Assembly (NCBI GenBank): GCA_900754285.1
Contig: CAAECB010000047.1
Location: forward strand, 1 to 17,447
Reading direction: 5' to 3'
DNA length: 17,447 nt
Origin: Clostridia bacterium
Lineage (GTDB): Bacteria > Bacillota > Clostridia > TANB77 > CAG-508
A model generated the notes under the pieces. It worked only from the letters and a program-made list of their open reading frames with translations. It had not been told where the DNA came from and searched no databases. Numbering within the stretch: position 1 is the stretch's first letter; every line of letters starts with the position of its first letter. Position numbers and translations under genes: made by a program. Positions 12,544 through 17,447 of this stretch are shown here, in pieces.

Positions 12544-12684
12544 ATGAGTGACAAAACGGAAAAAATAATAAAAATATTCATAGCACTTATAATTTTTATA
12601 ACAATGATAAGTAAAGTTGATTTTAAAGATATGTTTAAAGGTTTTGAAAAAACAAAAAATTATGTAAGTCAAATTGATAAATAA
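12544..12684 (+). CDS. Small membrane-anchored protein (46 residues)
   Basis: ATG 12544 to TAA 12682-12684. One hydrophobic span (IIKIFIALIIFITMI, 8-22) lies between a charged start MSDKTEK and a basic tail FKGFEKTKNYVSQIDK. It fills the gap between palindrome copy 7 and the next gene. The ribosome binding site is weak, so it is less certain than its neighbours. Single-helix mini-proteins like this are common next to membrane genes. Confidence 0.5.
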   Translation: MSDKTEKIIKIFIALIIFITMISKVDFKDMFKGFEKTKNYVSQIDK

Positions 12685-12720
12685 AAATATTCAATCACAC
12701 TAGAAAAGGGGGAATGAACT

Positions 12721-12972
12721 ATGTATATGGCAATGGAATTGTTTATTTGTATGGCTGAATTAATCTTATTTGTTGCATTTGAATTAGGAACATTTTTACT
12801 AAAAATTATTTGTAAAATAGCTTTTGTGTTTTTTAAATATACTTTTGTTGTCATTAAATATTTAGTGATTGGACTTAAACAAGTAACAATATTCTTTATT
12901 GATTATATTAAGGATTGTATTAGACTATATCAAGAACAAAAAGAATTAGACAAAGTAACAATGATTAAATAA
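12721..12972 (+). CDS. Small membrane protein
   Basis: 83 residues with a nearly continuous hydrophobic region from 5 to 62, probably two helices (5-30 and 32-52) plus an amphipathic third. The C-terminus is charged (RLYQEQKELDKVTMIK). The AAAAGGGGGA site is strong. With the 46-residue membrane gene just before it, it may form a small membrane complex. No family recognised. Confidence 0.7.
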   Translation: MYMAMELFICMAELILFVAFELGTFLLKIICKIAFVFFKYTFVVIKYLVIGLKQVTIFFIDYIKDCIRLYQEQKELDKVTMIK

Positions 12973-12988
12973 CAAGGAGAATATAAAG

Positions 12989-13285
12989 ATGCAAGGACTA
13001 ATAATTACTTATAAAGAAAATAATCGGTTCAATAATCATATATATTTTGTGACAGTTGAAAATGTTGAAACTGATAAAATAGTAGAAATGGAACTTAAAA
13101 TCCCTAAAATATATTTTTGGGAAAAAAGAAAAATTAGAAAACTTATTCTAAAAGAAATACAACAAAATAAAGAAGTTTATAATGATTTATTTACTATGAG
13201 AAAAGATAAAAATAATGATGTACATTTAAACAATCTTTTACAAAAGACATTTTTAATGGCTCAAAGCCACTACGAAGGAAAATAA
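12989..13285 (+). CDS. Hypothetical basic protein
   Basis: 98 residues. A beta-rich start (LIITYKENNRFNNHIYFVTV) is followed by a basic helix (EKRKIRKLILKEIQQNK) and a helical end. The basic helix could contact nucleic acid, but no motif is recognised. AAGGAG precedes ATG. It is 16 bp after the previous stop and 5 bp before the next start, a tight operon. Confidence 0.72.
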   Translation: MQGLIITYKENNRFNNHIYFVTVENVETDKIVEMELKIPKIYFWEKRKIRKLILKEIQQNKEVYNDLFTMRKDKNNDVHLNNLLQKTFLMAQSHYEGK

Positions 13286-13290
13286 TTACT

Positions 13291-13797
13291 ATGGAACAAC
13301 AATTAAAAGAAAAATGCAAAAAAATTAGTAAGACATTGAATGAAATGAGTTTTAATGAAATTCAATTTGTTTTTAAAAACCTAACAGATGAACAAAAATC
13401 GGCATTTGAACAAATTCTATTTATACAGGCATATAAAAATGAATTTCATACAAAATCGTATGATGATTGTACAAAGGCTGTTAATCAAATAATTGAAAAA
13501 TATTATGATAGCGAAAATTGTAATTCATCATTAACATTGTTTGAATTTATTGCGTGTGAAATATCGAACGAAAAACATAAAATAAGTGCATTAAGAAAAA
13601 ACAAATTGAAAACAAGTAATGAGTTTAAGGAAATAAAGCAAATACATAAAGAGTGCGAAAAGTTTTACAATGAATTTCAAAAAGCACTAGATGATGGAGA
13701 TATTTCAAAAGCAATGGAATTTCATGTAAAAATGTGTGACAATGAAAAGAAAGAAGAAAATCTATACAATAAAATGATGGAGAAAGTAAAATGTTAA
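13291..13797 (+). CDS. Hypothetical helical protein
   Basis: 168 residues, predicted almost entirely helical and highly charged, with a likely coiled coil from about 108 to 165 (EFKEIKQIHKECEKFYNEFQ). Six cysteines are scattered without a metal pattern. A GGAAAA site precedes ATG at a somewhat long distance. It overlaps the next gene by 7 bp (ATGTTAA). Family not recognised. Confidence 0.75.
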   Translation: MEQQLKEKCKKISKTLNEMSFNEIQFVFKNLTDEQKSAFEQILFIQAYKNEFHTKSYDDCTKAVNQIIEKYYDSENCNSSLTLFEFIACEISNEKHKISALRKNKLKTSNEFKEIKQIHKECEKFYNEFQKALDDGDISKAMEFHVKMCDNEKKEENLYNKMMEKVKC

Positions 13798-14303
13798 GAA
13801 TTGAATTAAATGACGATTACCCAATTAAAGGAAGAATTAATTATTTTGAAGGTTATATGTTTGCAACAACAGAAAAACATTATAATAAACATTATTCTTT
13901 TGATGAAAAATTATATTTGATTGATGGAAAAAAATCTGTAGCAAATGAATATTCAATGATGGACTTAAAGTTAAGAAAAGAGGCTTTAAAGGATTTTAAT
14001 AATATGAACAAAGAAGATTTTGATGATAATTTAGAACCATCACATTATTCATGCACGTTGATTGATATATTAGATGATGAAAATATTTATAGTAATAAAG
14101 AAATTCAAAATCTTTATAAAGAACTTTTAGATGAATATATAAAATTTCTAGTAGTCAATAAACGTATAGGTGTAATAGTGCCTCATTTTTTTCAAGATAA
14201 AAGAGTACCACATTTTCATCTAATATATCAAAAGGATAAGGAAAATGAATTTGTTAATTATCTATTAAGAAATAACAAGGAGAAGAACAAAAATGGCAAG
14301 TAG
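13791..14303 (+). CDS. Hypothetical protein with a C-terminal HFH motif
   Basis: 170 residues. The N-terminal part is beta-rich (RIELNDDYPIKGRINYFEGY), the centre acidic and helical. The C-terminal KRIGVIVPHFFQDKRVPHFH segment, continuing LIYQKD, has a His-Phe-His within a strand, superficially like the HUH metal site of relaxases. The catalytic tyrosine context and overall length do not support a full relaxase. GGAGAAAG in the previous gene serves as binding site. The gene overlaps both neighbours. Confidence 0.72.
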   Translation: MLRIELNDDYPIKGRINYFEGYMFATTEKHYNKHYSFDEKLYLIDGKKSVANEYSMMDLKLRKEALKDFNNMNKEDFDDNLEPSHYSCTLIDILDDENIYSNKEIQNLYKELLDEYIKFLVVNKRIGVIVPHFFQDKRVPHFHLIYQKDKENEFVNYLLRNNKEKNKNGK

Positions 14304-14490
14304 ACAAATGTTTGATATTATAGATAAAGATATAGAAATTGGATATACAAGTTGTGGTTGGAAATGTATTCAGCATTTTAAACATCATAATCTATGGGAA
14401 AGAGTATCTACAACAAATGCTAATGGGATTAAAACTTGTTTTCCTAAAAAAGCAGTACCTAATCAATATTCTATATATTTTGATGAATAA
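14293..14490 (+). CDS. Hypothetical small protein, last gene of operon 3
   Basis: 65 residues with a Cys and His-rich centre (SCGWKCIQHFKHHNLWERVS) that could bind metal: C21, C25, H28, H31, H32. The rest ends in NQYSIYFDE. Family not recognised. AAGGAGAAG is inside the previous gene, with an 11-bp overlap. Its stop is two bases before palindrome copy 8. Confidence 0.68.
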   Translation: MASRQMFDIIDKDIEIGYTSCGWKCIQHFKHHNLWERVSTTNANGIKTCFPKKAVPNQYSIYFDE

Positions 14491-14492
14491 TC

Positions 14493-14518
14493 TTAATGTG
14501 GAAGTACTTCCACATTAA
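14493..14518. repeat. Dispersed palindrome copy 8
   Basis: Perfect 26-bp palindrome, core GTGGAAGTACTTCCAC at 14498-14513, flanks TTAAT/ATTAA. It closes operon 3 and lies 9 bp before the promoter of small RNA 1. Confidence 0.92.
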
Positions 14519-14526
14519 ATTTAACA

Positions 14527-14555
14527 TTGCTAGTTATCAATAGAAATGATATAAT
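14527..14555 (+). promoter_or_regulatory. Promoter of small RNA 1
   Basis: TTGCTA (14527-14532), 17 bp, TATAAT (14550-14555). Good sigma-A promoter with no ORF downstream, but a long hairpin and a terminator follow. Confidence 0.65.
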
Positions 14556-14561
14556 GTATTT

Positions 14562-14671
14562 GCAGTTAAATTCAATGTTAGTAGCTTTTACATAGTTGGA
14601 GTAACATTCACATGAATTTTTAACTGTAAATTTTATTTCAGTTGCGAAAAAAAGGTGTAGAGCCTTTTTTT
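14562..14671 (+). ncRNA. Structured small RNA 1 (about 110 nt)
   Basis: It starts about seven bases after a TATAAT. GCAGTTA pairs with TAACTGT (14562-14568 with 14621-14627, one G-U), AAATTC with GAATTT (14568-14573 with 14614-14619), and AATGTTA with TAACATT (14574-14580 with 14602-14608). Together these form a long, slightly bulged hairpin with a 21-nt loop. It ends with the terminator AAAAAAAGG/CCTTTTTTT (14647-14655 with 14663-14671). No ORF. Family not recognised. A regulatory or RNA-antitoxin role is possible but unproven. Confidence 0.6.
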
Positions 14672-14691
14672 CTTTTTGAAGTAAATTAAGG

Positions 14692-14803
14692 TTGATTTTT
14701 AACAGAATGTAGTTATAATATGTTTGCGGACAAAACTTATTTTGTTTGCTGTTACTGTAATTTAAAGAGGAAAAGGACTAGAAATAGTTCTTTTTCTTTT
14801 TTT
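14692..14803 (+). ncRNA. Small RNA 2 with its promoter
   Basis: TTGATT (14692-14697), 16 bp, TATAAT (14714-14719) predicts a start near 14726. The RNA of about 75 nt opens with the hairpin GCGGACAAAA (14726-14735) / TTTTGTTTGC (14740-14749), ten pairs including two G-U, loop CTTA. It ends with the terminator AAAAGGACT/AGTTCTTTT (14771-14779 with 14786-14794) plus a T-rich tail. No ORF inside. It stands in tandem with small RNA 1. Confidence 0.55.
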
Positions 14804-15012
14804 AGAAAAAATTTTAAAAAAATGCACGTTATTTAAAAAGTCAACTGTGCTAACAAGTAAAGAGAATATAAAACTCTTTTATATAAGCACATTGACAAAT
14901 ACACGAAAAAGAACGTGTCATATAAAAACATAAATACTTTATCTATTGTATGTTAGCCCCAAGAAGTCGAAAGTCATATATTGAATAGCGGATATAATGA
15001 GGGAAAAATTGA
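14804..15012 (+). other. Gene-free stretch before the Cys-rich mini-gene
   Basis: Nested inverted repeats TGTGC (14846-14850)/GCACA (14887-14891) and AAAGAG/CTCTTT lie inside. TTGACAAATACACG at about 14893 looks like a damaged version of the repeated operator, and its CGTGTCA mirror follows eight bases later. A TATAAT at 14993-14998, with GAGGG just after, may serve the mini-gene at 15013. Confidence 0.4.
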
Positions 15013-15147
15013 ATGAGGCACATTCAAATGGCGAAGAAATACAGTAGTGATAATGATACTTCAATCTTAAAAAAAGATTGTTTCTGCGAAGGAAAGGGAA
15101 ACAGAACCCTATGTAAGTTTTGCCAACTTAATTTATGTTTTATTTAA
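15013..15147 (+). CDS. Cys-rich mini-protein (44 residues), probable zinc binder
   Basis: ATG 15013 (alternative 15028) to TAA 15145-15147. The C-terminal half has CFC, eight residues, CKFC, then another Cys, a spacing suited to one zinc site. GAGGG lies nine bases before the ATG, a TATAAT precedes that, and palindrome copy 9 follows the stop by seven bases, the same layout as other genes here. The protein is too short for a confident family call. Confidence 0.5.
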   Translation: MRHIQMAKKYSSDNDTSILKKDCFCEGKGNRTLCKFCQLNLCFI

Positions 15148-15154
15148 AATTTTA

Positions 15155-15174
15155 AGGTGGAAGTACTTCCACCT
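15155..15174. repeat. Dispersed palindrome copy 9
   Basis: Perfect 20-bp palindrome, core GTGGAAGTACTTCCAC at 15157-15172, flanks AG/CT. It overlaps the start of the AAAGGAG leader of the gene at 15190 within two bases. Confidence 0.9.
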
Positions 15175-15189
15175 AAAGGAGAGTGAAAA

Positions 15190-15375
15190 ATGCAAAATGA
15201 TTTAATTACTAAAAAACAAGCTGTAGCCTATGGAATAATTGCATTATATACATTAGAAAATAGTGCTACTAAAATAAATCCGTTGCAATTAGGAGAAGAA
15301 ATGATAACCATGATGAAATTATGCAATCCTAAAAATGCAATAAAGAGAGCGAATAGGATTTTAAAAAAAATATAG
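15190..15375 (+). CDS. Hypothetical small helical protein
   Basis: 61 residues: an N-terminal TKKQAVAYGIIALYTLENSA helix, then NPLQLGEEMITMMKLCNPKN and a basic end KRANRILKKI. Similar small helical proteins occur near recombinase genes in clostridial elements, but I cannot name a family. AAAGGAGAG is at good distance. Together with 15415 and the recombinase it forms the right-end cluster of the element. Confidence 0.72.
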   Translation: MQNDLITKKQAVAYGIIALYTLENSATKINPLQLGEEMITMMKLCNPKNAIKRANRILKKI

Positions 15376-15414
15376 TAAGATATTCAATAAGTGCCTAAAA
15401 GGAGAGTGGTAAAA

Positions 15415-15531
15415 GTGAAAAGCAAGTATGAGATAAAAGAGATATTTATAGAAAATGGAAAAGATATTGAAACAATAATCAAAGAAGTATTTAAAAACTA
15501 TGTGCAAAAAAAATTAGAGAAAAATATGTAG
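15415..15531 (+). CDS. Short protein typically found before serine recombinases
   Basis: 38 residues, GTG 15415 to TAG 15529-15531, with AAAAGGAGAG eight bases upstream. The pattern I-F-x-E-x-G-K-D-I then TIIKEVFKNYVQKKL resembles the very small proteins (helix ending in a basic L-x-K-x-L) often encoded immediately upstream of large serine recombinases in clostridial transposons. Role unknown, perhaps as a recombination accessory factor. It is too short for a firm assignment. Confidence 0.6.
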   Translation: MKSKYEIKEIFIENGKDIETIIKEVFKNYVQKKLEKNM

Positions 15532-15622
15532 AAATAGATGTAAAAAACTAAAAAGTATTATATAATCAACAGGATATTTGCAAGTGGGTACTTATTGAAT
15601 GTTACGGAAAGAAGGTAACATT

Positions 15623-17253
15623 ATGTTAGAAATAAGTAATCCAGAAAGATATACTGTTGGTATATTGACAAGACTATCAAATGAAAGACTAGAAGATTTA
15701 AAAAGATATGGCGAAAGTGGAAGTATAAGTAATCAAAAAAATCTATTGACTAAATTTTGTAGAGATAATCACTTAAAGGTTTATAAGACCTATGTTGATG
15801 ATGGAGAAAGCGGTGCTTTTTACGATAGACCTCGGCTTTAGTGAAATGATTAATGATGTTGAAGAAGGACACATTAATATGGTTGTTGTAAAAGACCTAT
15901 CAAGATTTGGAAGGGTTGCATCTGGTATAGATGATTATATAGAAGAATATTTTCAACTGAAAGGTGTAAGATTTGTAGCAGTAAATGAAAATTTGGACTC
16001 AAAGACATCTGCAAATTTTCATGATGATATAAAGATAAGAGCATTTTTTAATGAATGGTTTTTAAGAGATTGTTCAAAGAAAACAAGAGATGGAAAGCAT
16101 AATAAGGCATTGCAAGGAAAGGTAATGGCTACATATCCCAAATATCGGTTACATTAAAGACCCAGAAAATAAAAATCATTATGTACCTAATGAAGAAACT
16201 AGCCATATTGTTACTGAAATATTTACTAGGTTAAGAGATGGAGAATTGCCATCTGATGTAGCACAATGGCTGAATGATGAAGGTGTACCTGTTCCATCAC
16301 AAAGTGTTGGAAACGAACATACAAGAACAGCAGATGAAGTAAAAAGACAGTGGAATAGAACTTCAATAGTAAGAATTGCACAGGATAAGACATATTTAGG
16401 CTATGTAATAAATGGAAAAGCAAAGAAATTAAGTTATAAGAGTAAGAAAGTAATGTCAGTTCCTAAAGAAGATTATATAGAAATTCCTAATATGCACCAA
16501 GCATTAACAGACCAAGAAACATTTAATACTGTTCAAGAACTTATAGAGAGTAGAACGCATACTAGAGTAAATAAGCATGACTTTAAACTAAAAGGATTGG
16601 TTGAATGTGCTGAATGTGGAAAAAAATTAAGTGTTTTAACACAAAAAAGACCAAGCGGAAAAGAAGTGCAATATTTAAGATGCAATACTTATGCATCTAA
16701 TACAAGATTGAAACTATGTACACCTCATTCATGCAACCTAGAAAAAGTAACAAACGAAGTTATTGATACTATAAGAAATAGGTTAAAAGAATATTTGAAA
16801 GAAGAAAAATTACTAGCGATAGCCAAAGATATAAAAGATAAGACAGCATATAAGAAAAATATAATACAAGTACAAATTAAAAATTTAGAAAACAAAATAA
16901 CTCAAATAAACAAGAGGATAGATAATCTATATGAAGATAAGTTAAATGATTTATTGAGTGTGGAAGATTTTCAAAGAATGTATGTTTCTTCATTAGAAAA
17001 GAAAGAAGAAATACAAAAAAACATCTATAGGCTAGAAGAATTAAAAAATGAAACTTCACATGAAGTTGATTTGAAAAAAATAATAAAAAGCTTTATGAGA
17101 ATGAAAGACATTCCAAGAGAAATGTTAGTATCATTGGTTGATAAAATTACAATAACACAAGATAAACAAATAAAAATATATTATAAATTTAGTATTTTAA
17201 ATGAAAACAGTAATATTGATAAGGTTGTAAAACTTAATCAAAAAACTGCTTAA
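15623..17253 (+). pseudogene. Large serine recombinase, interrupted by two frameshifts
   Basis: Corrected length is about 542 residues, normal for site-specific integrases of clostridial elements. Motifs in order: YTVGILTRLSNE with nucleophile Ser19, GESGSISNQ, VVVKDLSRFGR, then, after the second shift, NIGYIKDP and the recombinase domain with WNRTSIVRIAQDKTYLGY. A zinc ribbon begins CAECGKK, and a long coiled coil precedes the C-terminus. One extra base near 15834 (CCTCGGC where CCTGGC would restore RPGFSE) and one near 16140 (CCCAAAT where CCCAAT would restore YPNIGY) split it into three frames. The start ATG 15623 follows GAAGG. If the shifts are real, the element cannot move by itself. 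If they are sequencing errors, the enzyme is intact. Confidence 0.88.
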
Positions 17254-17292
17254 ATTTTTAAAACAAGAAATTTATCATAACGAACAATGATG
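17254..17292. other. Probable right attachment junction
   Basis: The boundary between element and host gene must lie between the recombinase stop (17253) and about 17292, where the prepilin frame becomes recognisable. ATGAT and ATCAT (17287-17291 and 17296-17300) form a short inverted repeat over the first codons. The exact core cannot be fixed without the left end. Confidence 0.45.
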
Positions 17293-17447
17293 ACAATCAT
17301 AGTGTTACTAATATTAGCAGGAGTAACAATAGCAGCATTAAGTGGAGATAACGGAATATTAAAAAGAGCAACAGAAGCAAAAGAGCAAACAAACCAAAAA
17401 AATGATGAAGAAACAGAAAAAATTGGAGGATATGAAAGTACAATAGA
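17284..17447 (+). pseudogene. Truncated prepilin-like gene (probable integration target)
   Basis: An open frame running off the window end, starting after TAA 17278-17280. It reads MMTIIVLLILAGVTIAALSG, then DNGILKRATEAKEQTNQ. This is the hydrophobic helix and following linker of secreted prepilin-like proteins common in clostridia, which normally begin with a basic leader and G-I-T-L-I-A-L-V before the helix. That leader is missing. The recombinase stops 30 bp upstream, so the missing part is probably at the other end of the integrated element, which lies outside the window. Confidence 0.75.

Noticed and set aside
13791..14303. HFH motif read as a relaxase or replication HUH enzyme.
   Set aside because: No catalytic tyrosine context, too short, motif at the far C-terminus, and no nick-site-like sequence identified.
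14885..14925. A fourth copy of the repeated promoter-operator at TTGACAAATACACG.
   Set aside because: Two bases are missing in the operator part and no -10 box lies at 17 bp. It is at most a degenerate remnant.
1..17447. Use of TGA as a tryptophan codon (mollicute-like code), suggested by the low GC.
   Set aside because: Tryptophan is encoded by TGG throughout, and TGA ends a real gene at 3129 (TGA after GACAAA), so the standard code fits.

Overview
The window is strongly AT-rich. Nearly all real genes lie on the + strand, are short, and have AAAGGAG-type ribosome binding sites. Together with the gene families present, this points to mobile DNA in a low-GC Firmicute, probably an uncultured gut clostridium. 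Evidence for this includes a Rep_3-type plasmid initiator with iterons, a Tn916-like sigma/HTH gene pair, a large serine recombinase with its usual small upstream gene, and a type III toxin-antitoxin system. The standard genetic code fits. The host assignment is inference. No relaxase, coupling protein, conjugation or phage structural gene is visible, so this looks like the maintenance and accessory part of a larger element.

Layout. 1-714: ToxI/ToxN-type RNA antitoxin and toxin. 715-1198: a non-coding stretch with a dispersed palindrome, a terminator, an orphan antitoxin repeat inside a small ORF, and the first copy of a repeated promoter. 1199-4325: an operon of eight small genes, mostly of unknown function, including a five-helix membrane protein and two Cys-rich proteins. 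4326-4740: the probable replication origin, with nested inverted repeats, an AT-rich block, three 22-bp iterons and an inverted half-iteron inside the rep promoter. 4742-5827: rep. 5828-6120: two terminators. 6121-6685: the sigma-70 region-4-like and HTH pair. 6686-9590: a second operon under the second copy of the promoter, with a DUF3846-like protein, a lipoprotein, a membrane protein and a putative ADP-ribosyltransferase that has its own promoter. 9645-10217: a protein that reads as two ribbon-helix-helix-like units. 10249-14490: a third operon under the third promoter copy. 14493-15147: two tandem structured small RNAs and a Cys-rich mini-protein. 15190-17253: small genes and a serine recombinase interrupted by two single-base frameshifts. 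17284-17447: the truncated 3' part of a prepilin-like gene, probably host chromosome beyond the element's right end.

System-level signals. Nine copies of a perfect palindrome, GTGGAAGTACTTCCAC, lie mostly within a few bases after stop codons and before the next ribosome binding site. The bases outside this core differ between copies but stay complementary in eight of nine, so base pairing seems to be conserved. The core also shares the GTGGA-N6-TCCAC frame of the replication iterons. Three nearly identical TTGACA-17-TATAAT promoters with an embedded TGTGT/ACACA inverted repeat start the three main operons, so these gene blocks are probably controlled together. The combination suggests an integrated replicon with an element-wide regulatory or RNA-processing code.
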